Shown here: positions 7,567 to 16,175 of the stretch, in pieces
Position numbering within the stretch: the stretch's first letter is position 1
Layout: each line of letters opens with the position of its first letter
Assembly: GCF_024199795.1 (NCBI RefSeq)
Contig: NZ_JANADK010000001.1
Location: 5,704,001 to 5,768,000 of the forward strand
Source of the DNA: Bradyrhizobium sp. CCGB01
GTDB taxonomy: Bacteria > Pseudomonadota > Alphaproteobacteria > Rhizobiales > Xanthobacteraceae
Reading direction: 5' to 3'
DNA: 64,000 bases
Translations under genes and position numbers: made by a program
The notes under the pieces: generated by a model
Told to the model about the DNA's origin: nothing
What the model saw: the letters and a program-made list of their open reading frames with translations, nothing else
Database searches by the model: none

Positions 7567-8811
7567 ATGATGGCATCATCTGAAATCACGCTCGAGGCGG
7601 TCCCCTCCATTGGCGAGGTGCCCGCAGAGGATTGGGACGCCTGCGCCAATCCCGACAAGGCCTGCAACGGGCATGGCGCTGGAACCTCATCCGCCCTTCC
7701 AGGCAATTCCCTCGCCCTGTCAAAGCCCGCTTATAACCCGTTCGTCTCCCACGCATTTCTCTCCGCCGTTGAGAAATCGGGTTCGGCAACGATCCGCACC
7801 GGCTGGGGCCCGCGCCATCTCGTGGCCAAGATCGATGGCCGCGTCGCCGGTGTCGTGCCCTGCTATCTGAAATCGCACAGCCAAGGCGAATACGTCTTCG
7901 ACCGCGGCTGGGCCGACGCCTATGAGCGTGCCGGCGGGCGATACTATCCGAAACTGCAGGTCTCGGTTCCCTTCACCCCCGCGACGGGCCCGCGGCTGCT
8001 GGTCCGCGACGGCGTCGATCGCGAGCGCATCACGGAGGCACTGGCGAGCGGGCTGGTGGCATTGTGCGGCGTCAGCAAGGCCTCCTCGGTGCACGTCACC
8101 TTCGCGCGCGAGACGGAGTGGAAACTGCTCGCCCAGCACGGCTTCCTCCAGCGCACCGATCAACAGTTCCACTGGCGCAACGAGGGTTTTGCCACCTTCG
8201 ACGATTTCCTGGCGACTCTGAATTCGCGCCACCGCAAGTCGATCAAGCGCGAGCGCCGCGATGCGCTCGCTGCCGGCGTCAGCATCCACTGGCTCACGGG
8301 TAAAGACATCACCGAGGATGCCTGGGACGCCTTCTTCGACTTCTACATGGAGACCGGCTCGCGCAAATGGGGCCGTCCCTACCTCACGCGCGAATTCTTC
8401 TCGCTGATCGGCGAGACCATGAGCCGGGACGTGCTGCTGGTGATGGCCCGCCGCAACGGCCGCTGGATCGCGGGCGCCATCAACTTCATCGGCTCGGATA
8501 CGCTGTTCGGCCGCAACTGGGGCGCGGTCGAGCATCATCCGTTCCTGCATTTCGAGGTCTGCTACTATCAGGCGATCGATTTCGCGATCAAACACGGCCT
8601 CGACAATGTGGAGGCCGGCGCGCAGGGCGAGCACAAGATCGCGCGCGGTTACCTGCCGCGGACGACCCATTCCGCCCACTTCATCGCCGATCCCGGGCTG
8701 CGCCGCGCCATCGACGATTACCTCAAGCGCGAGCGCGCCTATGTCGCGGAAGCCGGCCGCGAGCTCGCCGAGCTCGGCCCATTCCGCAAAGGCATCGACG
8801 AGGCGCCTTGA
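7567..8811 (+). CDS. GNAT-superfamily protein of the COG3146 (DUF482) type
   Basis: The 414-residue protein matches the large uncharacterised family often annotated as peptidoglycan-biosynthesis or N-acetyltransferase-like. It shows YNPFVSHAFLSAVEKSG near residue 60, HLVAKIDGRVAGVVPCYLK, and a C-terminal GNAT-like half with FEVCYYQAIDFAIKHGL and EAGAQGEHKIARGY. These features suggest transfer of an acyl or aminoacyl group, but the substrate is not known. The ATG at 7567 (followed by a second ATG) is preferred to the longer frame, which would overlap the GDPD gene. Confidence 0.85.
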   Translation: MMASSEITLEAVPSIGEVPAEDWDACANPDKACNGHGAGTSSALPGNSLALSKPAYNPFVSHAFLSAVEKSGSATIRTGWGPRHLVAKIDGRVAGVVPCYLKSHSQGEYVFDRGWADAYERAGGRYYPKLQVSVPFTPATGPRLLVRDGVDRERITEALASGLVALCGVSKASSVHVTFARETEWKLLAQHGFLQRTDQQFHWRNEGFATFDDFLATLNSRHRKSIKRERRDALAAGVSIHWLTGKDITEDAWDAFFDFYMETGSRKWGRPYLTREFFSLIGETMSRDVLLVMARRNGRWIAGAINFIGSDTLFGRNWGAVEHHPFLHFEVCYYQAIDFAIKHGLDNVEAGAQGEHKIARGYLPRTTHSAHFIADPGLRRAIDDYLKRERAYVAEAGRELAELGPFRKGIDEAP

Positions 8812-8861
8812 CGGTTCGCTGTGGCTGGTGACAGTAAGCGCAAAATTTTCGAGGAGCCGCC

Positions 8862-9290
8862 ATGACCGCCTACGACACCAACAACATCTTCGCAAAAATC
8901 CTGCGCGGCGAGCTGCCCTGCCACAAGGTCTATGAGGACGAGCACGTGTTCGCCTTCCTCGACATCATGCCGCGCGTGCCCGGCCACACGCTGGTGATTC
9001 CGAAGGCCCCTGCCCGCAACATCCTCGACGTCAAGCCTGATGACTATGCCCACGTCGCCCGCGGCGCACACAAGATCGCGGCGGCTGCGATGAAGGCGTT
9101 CAAGGCCGATGGCATCACCGTGCAGCAGTTCAACGAGCCCGCCGGCGGACAGGTGGTGTTTCATCTCCACATGCACGTGATGCCGCGCCACGACGGCGTG
9201 GCGATGCTGCCGCCCGCGAGCCGCAAGGAAGACGTCAAGGTGCTGGAAGAGAACGCGACCAAGCTGATCGCGGCGCTGAAGGCGAGCTAA
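8862..9290 (+). CDS. HIT family nucleotide hydrolase (HinT-like)
   Basis: HIT proteins hydrolyse adenosine phosphoramidates or related nucleotides. The 142-residue chain has the N-terminal IFAKILRGELPCHKVYED and the histidine triad in VVFHLHMHVMPR (H-x-H-x-H) near residue 105. Length and layout fit HinT of alphaproteobacteria. A strong GAGGAG sequence lies seven bases before the ATG. It follows the GNAT-like gene by 50 bp on the same strand and ends just before a palindromic repeat that may act as its terminator. Confidence 0.94.
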   Translation: MTAYDTNNIFAKILRGELPCHKVYEDEHVFAFLDIMPRVPGHTLVIPKAPARNILDVKPDDYAHVARGAHKIAAAAMKAFKADGITVQQFNEPAGGQVVFHLHMHVMPRHDGVAMLPPASRKEDVKVLEENATKLIAALKAS

Positions 9291-9300
9291 TCACCACATA

Positions 9301-9393
9301 CTCCGTCATTGCGAGCGGAGCGAAGCAATCCGGACTGTTTCCGCGGGAACAGTCTGGGTTGCTTCGTCGCAAGAGCTCCGCGCAATGACGGAG
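9301..9393. repeat. Palindromic intergenic repeat, CGTCATTGCGAG family, copy 1
   Basis: The outer arms CTCCGTCATTGCG (from 9301) and CGCAATGACGGAG (to 9393) are reverse complements. The inner part is a second hairpin, with CGAAGCAATCCGGACTGTTT facing a near-perfect complement around a CCGCGG centre. The same family occurs at 40193-40285, and a half copy occurs near 37632. It lies between the convergent HIT and trmO genes, a usual place for REP-like elements, and could end transcription from both sides. Confidence 0.85.
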
Positions 9394-9401
9394 GAGAGAC
9401 C

Positions 9402-9893
9402 TCACTCCGTCTGGAAATCCCCTGGCTGCGGCGCGGCCAGCGGGGTGAATTCGCAGCGGTCCGGCTTGATGTCGATCAGCGGCGTGTTGTCGATGCAGTC
9501 GAGCCCGCGCACGAGAATGGCATTGCCCTCGATACCGACCAGCTTGACAATCGAGGTGCCGATCGGATTGGGCCGGACCGGCGAGCGCAGTGAAAACGTG
9601 CCGCGGGTCTTCTCGTTGTTCTTCGGGCTTTGCAGGATGATGTCGCGGCGCGACTTGTCGAGCCAGTAGAGCACTTCGAGATTGCTGTAGAAATCGACAC
9701 CCTTGATGGCCGGCACGAACGGCTCGAAGATCTCGAGCCGGCATATCGGGCCGTCCTGACGCCCCTGTCGCGGCGTCTCCATCCGCGACGTCCAGGGCGT
9801 GCGGATGCGGCCGATGAAGACGAGGCCGGCATCTTCCGCGGGCGGCAGCTCGATGGCGATCTCGCCCTCGCGGAGCTCGTTTTCGCGAACCAT
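9402..9893 (-). CDS. trmO: TrmO: tRNA t6A37 N6-methyltransferase (TsaA/VirR family)
   Basis: TrmO uses S-adenosylmethionine to methylate N6 of threonylcarbamoyladenosine-37 in some threonine tRNAs. The 163-residue protein has the family core in order: GLVFIGRIRTPW, ICRLEIFEPFVPAIKGVDFYS, VLYWLDKSRRD, and SPVRPNPIGTSIVKLVGIEG. The single-domain, beta-barrel length matches short members. It starts at an ATG at 9893 and lies 31 bp downstream of azlD on the same strand, possibly as the last gene of that unit. Confidence 0.92.
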   Translation of the reverse strand: MVRENELREGEIAIELPPAEDAGLVFIGRIRTPWTSRMETPRQGRQDGPICRLEIFEPFVPAIKGVDFYSNLEVLYWLDKSRRDIILQSPKNNEKTRGTFSLRSPVRPNPIGTSIVKLVGIEGNAILVRGLDCIDNTPLIDIKPDRCEFTPLAAPQPGDFQTE

Positions 9894-9924
9894 ATTTCCA
9901 GTTCCTTGCTGTTCGCCGGCGGTT

Positions 9925-10275
9925 TTAGCCCAACCACCACGTCCCGGCCAGCATGAAGACTTCGCCTGCTACCACGCCTGCGAAGATCGAGCGGCGGGTC
10001 AGCAGGAAGACGACGAGGCCGGCGCCGACCGCGCCGTAGCGCAAGGCGTCAGGCACGCTGGCCAGCGCTCCCGGCGGCTCGACCACGATCTGGGCGATGA
10101 CACCGGCCAGGATGGCGGTGGCGACCGCCCTCACCCAGACCAGCAGCTCGGAGCCCTCGTCGATGCCGCCGCCGAACCACAGGCCCAGCATGCGCCAAAT
10201 CTGGTTGGGAATAACGCCGGCGACGAACAGCACGACGAGCGCATGCCAGTCGCCGATCAGCTGCGCAAAGCTCAT
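9925..10275 (-). CDS. azlD: AzlD family membrane protein (branched-chain amino acid export subunit)
   Basis: AzlD is the small subunit that works with AzlC to export branched-chain amino acids and their analogues. The 116 residues contain about four hydrophobic helices, with the family-like opening VVLFVAGVIPNQIWRMLGLW and LVWVRAVATAILAGVIAQIV. The ATG at 10275 overlaps the azlC stop (ATGA), a classic coupled arrangement; a longer upstream reading would run through azlC in another frame and is not credible. Confidence 0.9.
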   Translation of the reverse strand: MSFAQLIGDWHALVVLFVAGVIPNQIWRMLGLWFGGGIDEGSELLVWVRAVATAILAGVIAQIVVEPPGALASVPDALRYGAVGAGLVVFLLTRRSIFAGVVAGEVFMLAGTWWLG

Positions 10276-11048
10276 GCGCGCACCTCGCGCCACCAATGCA
10301 CGCCATAGGCGATCGTGCCGGCCGCGAGGCCGCTGACGAGGATGTCCAGGCCGGAATTCATCTTCGCCGCCAGCGGATAGAGCAGAACCCCGAGCGCCAG
10401 CGCGACGACGTCGGCGACCTCGCGGCTGTTGCGCGCGGTCGAGAACAGGAACGACAGCGGGGTCAGCAGCAGGATCGCCGCTCCAAGCGTCTGCGTCAGG
10501 TTCGCTGCGAGAAAATAGCCGACCGTGTTGGCGGTGAGACACACGGAGACCAGACCGAAGCCAAGTCCGTTGACGAAGGCGATCCGCCGTTCGCGCGGGA
10601 CTTGCGGCAGGAAGCGATGGCACTCGACCCACAGCGTCACGGCGGTGAGATGTGCGGCGAAGAACAGCTCGCGCCGCCTGGTCGTCGGCGTGCGCATCAG
10701 CGGCAGCACCGACACCACCATCGGGAACAGGCGGATGGCACTGACCGTCACCGCGATCGCCGACTGGATGATGGTGGCGCCCGAGCCGAGCGTGGTGATC
10801 AGGATGATCTGCGCCGGGCCCGCCCAGACGAACAGTGTCGAGCAGAGCGCCCAGAGCAGGCTGAAATGAGTATCATGGGCCAGCGCGCCGATGCCGAGAT
10901 AGGTCGCGAACAGCACGAGAGTGAGGATCGTCTGCGTGATCGAGCGCAGCCCCCACGCAAAGGCGCGCCAGGGACTTTGCCATTGAGGTGAATCGAGCGG
11001 AGGAAGCGCCACGGGAGCTTTGGCCGAGGTGAGGAATCGTGCCTGCAT
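10272..11048 (-). CDS. azlC: AzlC family branched-chain amino acid exporter, large subunit
   Basis: This 258-residue integral membrane protein is the large subunit of an AzlCD exporter. Family features include the ALCSTLFVWAGPAQIILIT segment (the usual F.GA.Q motif reads VWAGPAQ here) and repeated hydrophobic helices through to the C-terminus. The start is uncertain. ATG at 11048 gives MQARFLTSAK, which I prefer. An ATG at 11099 and a GTG at 11114 add N-terminal residues and have no better ribosome site. It is followed by azlD with a four-base overlap. No Lrp-type regulator lies nearby. Confidence 0.88.
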   Translation of the reverse strand: MQARFLTSAKAPVALPPLDSPQWQSPWRAFAWGLRSITQTILTLVLFATYLGIGALAHDTHFSLLWALCSTLFVWAGPAQIILITTLGSGATIIQSAIAVTVSAIRLFPMVVSVLPLMRTPTTRRRELFFAAHLTAVTLWVECHRFLPQVPRERRIAFVNGLGFGLVSVCLTANTVGYFLAANLTQTLGAAILLLTPLSFLFSTARNSREVADVVALALGVLLYPLAAKMNSGLDILVSGLAAGTIAYGVHWWREVRA

Positions 11049-11171
11049 AACGGGCAATGCGATGGCTGGCGTCAAGGAAGCGCGCGGCGGGGCTGGCATG
11101 CGTCGCGCCGACACCCACCGCCGTCGTTCGGGGGCGCGACGACGTCGCGGGCCCGGAATGGCGAAGGCGTC

Positions 11172-12122
11172 CTACCCGCTCACACCGCGGTTCTTCAGTA
11201 CGAAGCACGCACCGCCAGCCTTCCGGATGCGATTGCAGAGATCGTCCGCCTCGGGGCGGGTGTCGGCGCCGATGCGCACCTGGTAGAACGCGCGCGTACC
11301 GCGGCTGCGCATCACCGAGCTCAGCAGGCTTGGATCGCGCTCGCCGATCACCGTGCTCAACCGCGTGACAGCGCGGGAATACATCGCCAGCGCCCTGTTG
11401 CGATCGAAGCCGGCGGCAAGCTGCACGCCCCAGATCTTTGCAGCCGCCAGCTCCACATGCTGTTCGAGCTCGGCGACAAAGGCGTTCGGCGCGCGCTTGA
11501 GAAGCGCCATCAGATCGCGGCAGCTGGTCGGCGGCGAGCTCCGCGGCCCCTTGCCGGTGCTGCCTGCCTTGGCCCAGGCATCGACGCTGGTGCCGGTAAT
11601 GGCGAAAACATAGTTGCGCGTCTGCTCCGGCATGCCGCCGGTGCCGGCCAGCCATTCCTGTACCCGCCGCGGCCCGGCATTATAGGCCGCGGCAGCAAGT
11701 CCGAGATTGCCGAACTGGTTGCGCAGTTCGTTCAGAAACTCCGCCGACTTCGGCAGCGCCTGCACCGGATTGAAGGGATTGAGCAGCCCGCGCTCGCTCG
11801 CGGTGCCCGGCATGAACTGCGCGATCCCCTGCGCATGTTCGCCGCTGCGCGTCATCGGGCCTACCGCGTCGGCCTGGAAACGGCTCTCCTGCCAGATCAC
11901 GCGCGCGAAGAACTCCAGCGGCAAGTTATTGTCACGCGCGGCGGCCTCGATGATCAGGCAGATCGACTCCCGCGTGTCGCTCTCGCGCGCTTCGGGCTTC
12001 TCCGCTGGATGCGCGAGCTCCTCGACGCTCGGGTGCACGAACCGGTTCGGCGCCTCCTGGGCACGCGCCGGCCACACCGCGAGGGCGAGGCACAGCACAG
12101 CAATGACCCGGGCTATCCGCAT
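11172..12122 (-). CDS. Secreted lytic transglycosylase with C-terminal SPOR-like segment
   Basis: The enzyme should cleave the MurNAc-GlcNAc bond of peptidoglycan in the periplasm. The 316-residue precursor begins with a clear signal (MRIARVIAVLCLALAVWPARAQ). The SLT domain has the catalytic Glu in VIWQESRFQ, then GIAQFMPGTA and AAAYNAGPRRV. The last 40 residues (FYQVRIGADTRPEADDLCNR onward) look like a SPOR repeat that binds denuded glycan at division sites. The ATG at 12122 is preferred because it places the signal peptide at the start; the longer frame adds 19 unlikely residues. Confidence 0.92.
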   Translation of the reverse strand: MRIARVIAVLCLALAVWPARAQEAPNRFVHPSVEELAHPAEKPEARESDTRESICLIIEAAARDNNLPLEFFARVIWQESRFQADAVGPMTRSGEHAQGIAQFMPGTASERGLLNPFNPVQALPKSAEFLNELRNQFGNLGLAAAAYNAGPRRVQEWLAGTGGMPEQTRNYVFAITGTSVDAWAKAGSTGKGPRSSPPTSCRDLMALLKRAPNAFVAELEQHVELAAAKIWGVQLAAGFDRNRALAMYSRAVTRLSTVIGERDPSLLSSVMRSRGTRAFYQVRIGADTRPEADDLCNRIRKAGGACFVLKNRGVSG

Positions 12123-12211
12123 GGCGTCCACAATACCGGTCAAATCGGACCTTGACTTGAGGGCCCAGCCAACTAGCAACGGGCGACGATATCAACGCCG
12201 GTCCCGCCCTG

Positions 12212-12847
12212 ATGGTTACAATCTATTTTAATCTCGACGGCACGCTGACCAACCCGAAGCCCGGGATCACCCGCTCGATCCAGTACGCGCTGGAGCGGCT
12301 GAACGTCGCGGTGCCGAGCGAGGACGATCTCGTCTGGTGCATCGGCCCGCCGCTGCATGCGAGCCTCGAAAAGCTCACCGGCAGCCCGGAACTCGCCGAC
12401 CGCGCGCTGCTGCTCTATCGCGAGCGCTTCAGCGATGTCGGCCTGTTCGAGAACGAAGCCTATCACGGGATCAAGGATACGTTGACCGCGATCGCAGCGA
12501 CGCATCAGCGCATGTTCGTCGCGACCAGCAAGCCCGCGGTCTATGCCAACCGGATCATCGATCATTTCGGCCTGCGGCCCTATTTCGAGCGCGTGTTCGG
12601 CTCCGAGCTCGACGGCACGCGCGTCGACAAGCGCGACCTGTTGCGTTACGCGCTCGACGAGGCGAAGGTCGATCCCGGCAGCGCGATCATGATCGGCGAC
12701 CGCAGCCACGACGTGATCGGCGCCCGCACCAACGGCATGACCGCGATCGGCGTGCTCTATGGCTATGGCAGCGAGGCCGAACTGCGGGACGCCGGCGCGC
12801 ATCACATCTGCGCCGCGCATCCCGAGCTGCTCGGACATTGCGCCTAA
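12212..12847 (+). CDS. HAD-superfamily hydrolase (Gph-like) with Asn in place of the nucleophile Asp
   Basis: The 211-residue protein has the fold and length of phosphoglycolate-phosphatase-like or nucleotidase-like HAD enzymes. Motif II (MFVATSKP), the motif III Lys region (RVDKRDLL) and motif IV (MIGDRSHDVIGA) are present. Motif I, however, reads YFNLDGTLT: codon AAT encodes Asn where the phospho-accepting Asp of DxDGTL is expected. The second Asp is intact. If the base call is right, phosphatase activity should be lost or greatly reduced, and the protein may bind ligand without turning it over. It ends tail-to-tail with the aldoxime dehydratase, the two stop codons overlapping by four bases. 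Confidence 0.88.
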   Translation: MVTIYFNLDGTLTNPKPGITRSIQYALERLNVAVPSEDDLVWCIGPPLHASLEKLTGSPELADRALLLYRERFSDVGLFENEAYHGIKDTLTAIAATHQRMFVATSKPAVYANRIIDHFGLRPYFERVFGSELDGTRVDKRDLLRYALDEAKVDPGSAIMIGDRSHDVIGARTNGMTAIGVLYGYGSEAELRDAGAHHICAAHPELLGHCA

Positions 12848-13884
12848 GCGCTGACGGTCTCGACCGCCGTCAGCATGCCCGTTTTCGGATGGCAGTTCAG
12901 ATATTCGAAGAACTGCTCGTCCGCAGCGGCCACCGTGACCTCATGATAAAGCCGCAGCTTGGCTGACGGGCCGAGCGTCGAGAGATATCTCATCGCCGCG
13001 CCGAAGATTTTGACGTGGGTCGGATGGGACTCCGCCCAGCGCTCCAGCGCGGCAAGGCTCTTCCACCAGCTCTGGCCGTAAGATTTTTCGTTCACGCTGC
13101 CGTCGGCGGAGAGCACCTGCATGTAACGGTTGGCGTAGCAGCCAATGGCAAGGCCATCGTCGCGCAGAAAGTCCATGCCCTCGCGCAGCACCGGTTCGAC
13201 GTCGTCGAGATAGAGCTTTCGCTCCGACGCCTCGGTATCGCTCCAGTCCTGCCCGGAGCGGATCAGGCAGAGATTGTCGTGCGCCTTCACGCGCAGCCGC
13301 GCGCCGTCGCGGATCAGCTCGGGTTGGCCGCCCGGCGTCATCGGATCGGTCTGCGACAGCGGAATGCGGTCACGCATGCCGCCCCAATAAGCGTGCTCCT
13401 GCACCTCACCGCTCATTCCATCGGCAATTGCGGCGACGCCCTCGGGTCGGTCGAGCGAAGAGAACAGCGTCTCGTGCCGCGCGACCGCAGGACGCAGCAC
13501 CTCGATGAAGGTGCCGATACCCTCGCGCGGTTTGTCAGTCCATGCAGCGCGCGCCTGTGCGAACCAGGTGTCGAAGCGCGCGACGTCGTCCCAATAGGCC
13601 ACCGAGACGACGTTCTCGTAGCCGGCCTGGTCGGCGTAACGGGCGCGGTCCCAATGCGAGGGCCCGCCCTCGGCGGCAAACCGCGCCGCGATCTCAGCGA
13701 GCGCCGCCGTCGCAGCCGCTGGCGCCGCGCCGCGATACTGCACACCGAAATAGGCCATCACGACGCGGCTCACGGCCGGCTTGTAGCGCGCCACGAAGGA
13801 CGGATATGGCGGCTGGTAGTCATCAGGCACGCGCTTGTGGCGCGTACGCGGAGTTTCGAGATGCAGAGGAATTGCGGATTCCAT
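12844..13884 (-). CDS. oxd: Aldoxime dehydratase (haem enzyme, EC 4.99.1.5 type)
   Basis: The enzyme removes water from aldoximes to give nitriles using ferrous haem. Residues matching those known in Rhodococcus enzymes are visible: the haem-ligand His in SHPTHVKIFG, the catalytic His in LRLYHEVTV, the Arg in GGMRDRIPLSQTD and the Ser in LIRSGQDWSD. The 346-residue length fits the family (about 350). The ATG at 13884 has a GGGAGGG sequence about eight bases upstream; the longer frame runs into the nitrilase gene. It lies 28 bp downstream of the nitrilase on the same strand, giving a complete aldoxime-to-acid route. A related Bradyrhizobium enzyme has been described. Confidence 0.93.
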   Translation of the reverse strand: MESAIPLHLETPRTRHKRVPDDYQPPYPSFVARYKPAVSRVVMAYFGVQYRGAAPAAATAALAEIAARFAAEGGPSHWDRARYADQAGYENVVSVAYWDDVARFDTWFAQARAAWTDKPREGIGTFIEVLRPAVARHETLFSSLDRPEGVAAIADGMSGEVQEHAYWGGMRDRIPLSQTDPMTPGGQPELIRDGARLRVKAHDNLCLIRSGQDWSDTEASERKLYLDDVEPVLREGMDFLRDDGLAIGCYANRYMQVLSADGSVNEKSYGQSWWKSLAALERWAESHPTHVKIFGAAMRYLSTLGPSAKLRLYHEVTVAAADEQFFEYLNCHPKTGMLTAVETVSA

Positions 13885-13912
13885 GATCAGGCCCTCCCCT
13901 CGATCCCGGCGA

Positions 13913-14926
13913 TCAGCTTGCTGCGGCGTTGATGTCTGTGGGCTCGACAGTATCGACCGGCAACGCGAACTGCTCGACCCGCTGGTATCGCTTCTTGAGC
14001 AGGAGCCGGGTGACGTCGGGCCGCGAATAATGCCCGGCGGGATCGGCCGCGTTCTTGGCAACCCCAATGGCGCCGAGATCGATCTCGGCGATCAGGAGGC
14101 CCTCCTGGTCCGGTGCCAGCTTGTCGCCGATCTGGCTGCCGTCGGGGCCGTAGATCGCGGCAAAGCCACCGCCGACATGGAGGAGCGCATTCTTGTCCGG
14201 CCGGTCGCAGAGCTCGTCGATCATGGCCTGCGAGACCGTCGCGCAAGGTGCCAGCACGAAGCAGGAGCCCTCCACCGCATAGACGCGCGAGGCGGCATTG
14301 TTGACCTCGGCGCCGAGCGCCGGCGCGAAGGGATCGTAGAGCGAGAAGCTCGGCCAGGCAGCGACGTGTACCTGCTCGTTCTGGGCGTACATCGCATATT
14401 TCGACAGCGGCTGGAGATGCTCCCAGCAGCACAGCGCGCCGATGCGACCGATGTCGGATCTTGCATGCACGGCGAGATCGCTGCCGTCGCCCTCGCCATA
14501 GACCGTGCGCTCGGCATGGGTCGGCCGCAGCTTGCGGCGTTTCGCAATCGTCTCGCCATCAGGCCCGATCAGCCATTGCGCCAGATAGAGGCTGCCGCCA
14601 TCGCGTTCGGAGAGGCCGAGCACGGCCGTGAGTTTTGCCTTGCGCACGGCGTCGCGCAGGCGCTCGGCCTGCGGGCTGTCGTAGGACAGCGAATTGTCGA
14701 AGTAGCGCTGCACGAAGCCGCGGCCGATCGCCCAGGCCGGCGAGTCCATCCAGATGTGCCAAGGGTAGCCGGGAATGAAGGCTTCCGGAAAGGCGATCAG
14801 CCTGGCGCCCTTCTCGGCGGCCTCCCTGATCAGCGCGATCGACTTGTCGATCGAGGCCTCGAGATCGAGCCAGGCGGGCGCCGCCTGCACCACCGCGACC
14901 TTGTATTTCGGATGTTCGATGCCCAT
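13913..14926 (-). CDS. nit: Nitrilase (carbon-nitrogen hydrolase)
   Basis: This cytoplasmic enzyme hydrolyses nitriles directly to carboxylic acid and ammonia, usually as a large helical oligomer. The catalytic triad is visible: Glu in LIAFPEAFIPGYP, Lys in AKRRKLRPTHAER and Cys in IGALCCWEHLQPL. The 337-residue length fits the family. The ATG at 14926 has GGAGG five bases upstream and is preferred over two upstream ATGs. With the downstream aldoxime dehydratase it should form one transcript, divergent from an AraC-type regulator. The exact nitrile range cannot be read from sequence; arylacetonitriles or aliphatic nitriles are both possible. Confidence 0.93.
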   Translation of the reverse strand: MGIEHPKYKVAVVQAAPAWLDLEASIDKSIALIREAAEKGARLIAFPEAFIPGYPWHIWMDSPAWAIGRGFVQRYFDNSLSYDSPQAERLRDAVRKAKLTAVLGLSERDGGSLYLAQWLIGPDGETIAKRRKLRPTHAERTVYGEGDGSDLAVHARSDIGRIGALCCWEHLQPLSKYAMYAQNEQVHVAAWPSFSLYDPFAPALGAEVNNAASRVYAVEGSCFVLAPCATVSQAMIDELCDRPDKNALLHVGGGFAAIYGPDGSQIGDKLAPDQEGLLIAEIDLGAIGVAKNAADPAGHYSRPDVTRLLLKKRYQRVEQFALPVDTVEPTDINAAAS

Positions 14927-15123
14927 TCCCGCCTCCATTGCCGGTTGATCGGAAGCCACGTCCGATGCAGTCTATTTGGCCAAGCTGGGCGGCCGCGCGC
15001 TCGACCGCGGCGGAACAAAAACTCGACTGGAAGGGATCGCCGCCCGGTACGGGATTTGCCTCCGGTCGGGCAGGATCCGCGCCAACATGCGGTTTTTCTG
15101 GATGTGAAAGGGAGGCTGTCCTG

Positions 15124-16080
15124 ATGCCAATCCAGTTCACGACAGACGGCAGCCCCGGCTACCGGCGGCTGGCGCTGTGGCAGGACATCGTCTGCGACGT
15201 CTTCGTCGGGCTCGACTGCAAGTCCGACCTCGGCAGCGCCTTTCGCGGCTCGGTCACGCAGGCGCCGCTCGGCAGGGCCGTGTGCTCCGAGGTCTGCTCC
15301 GACCGCCAGCACGTGTTCCGGACGCCGTCCCGCATCGCACGCTCGGATCAGGATTTCGTCCTGGTCGCGCTCGGCAATCGCGGCGACGGCGGCGTGGTGC
15401 AGGACGGCCGCGAGACCGTGATCCATCCCGGCGAGTTCGCGCTTTACGACACGACGCGTCCCTATGAGCTGAAGTTCAACGACGCCTTCACGCAGACCAT
15501 CTTCAAGGTGCCGCGGGAGATGTTGCAGCGCCGGCTCGGCGGTACCGAGAAGCTCACGGCGATGTCATTCGGCACTGACGTGCCGCTCGAACGGCTGGCT
15601 TACGATTTCATCGTCAGGCTTTGCCAGAGCGCGGACCGGCTTGCTCCGGACCATGCCGCCGCGTTGTCGGAACAGGCCGTCGATCTGCTCGCGATGGCGC
15701 TGAGCGAGCGGCTCGGCAAGACGTCGCTGCCGTCCTCGACCCATCGCTCCGCCCTGCTCTACCGGTTGAAAGCGCACATCCGGACGCACCTTGCCGATCC
15801 CGACCTCTCGCTGTCAGAGACCGCGGCGGCACTTGGCATCTCGCCGCGCTATGTGAACGATCTCCTCGCCGACGAGGACACCTCGTTCCAGCGCCATGTG
15901 CTTGCCGAGCGTCTCGCCCAATGCCGGCGTGATCTCGCCTCGCCCGTGCTGGCCCATCGCCACGTCAGCGAGATCGCCTTCGCCTGGGGGTTCAACGATC
16001 TCTCGCATTTCGGCCGCGTCTTCCGCGAGCATTTCGGGATGTCGCCGCGCGATTTCAGGCAAAGCCAGTTGCGGCACTGA
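15124..16080 (+). CDS. AraC-family regulator (FeaR/AraC_binding_2 type), probable controller of nit-oxd
   Basis: The 318-residue regulator has an N-terminal sensor half of the kind found in FeaR- and NitR-like proteins (ALWQDIVCDVFVGLDC near residue 18, GEFALYDTTRPYEL near 100). The C-terminal AraC DNA-binding domain has two helix-turn-helix units (LSLSETAAALGISPRYVNDL; VSEIAFAWGFNDLSHFGRVF). The ATG at 15124 is supported by GGGAGG seven bases upstream. It is divergent from the nitrilase-aldoxime dehydratase pair across 197 bp, the common arrangement for regulators of aldoxime/nitrile use. The inducer is likely an aldoxime or nitrile, by inference. Confidence 0.9.
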   Translation: MPIQFTTDGSPGYRRLALWQDIVCDVFVGLDCKSDLGSAFRGSVTQAPLGRAVCSEVCSDRQHVFRTPSRIARSDQDFVLVALGNRGDGGVVQDGRETVIHPGEFALYDTTRPYELKFNDAFTQTIFKVPREMLQRRLGGTEKLTAMSFGTDVPLERLAYDFIVRLCQSADRLAPDHAAALSEQAVDLLAMALSERLGKTSLPSSTHRSALLYRLKAHIRTHLADPDLSLSETAAALGISPRYVNDLLADEDTSFQRHVLAERLAQCRRDLASPVLAHRHVSEIAFAWGFNDLSHFGRVFREHFGMSPRDFRQSQLRH

Positions 16081-16175
16081 TCGTCAGCTATCACGCCGAG
16101 CCTTCGCCCTGCGCGAAGGCAATGCTCGCCAATTCCAGATTGTCTTGCCTCTCGGCCTGCATCAGGCTGGCGTGC

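Noticed and set aside
14976..14983. TTGGCCAA palindrome between nit and its AraC regulator
   Set aside because: At eight bases it is too short to distinguish from chance, and AraC-family proteins usually bind direct, not inverted, repeats.
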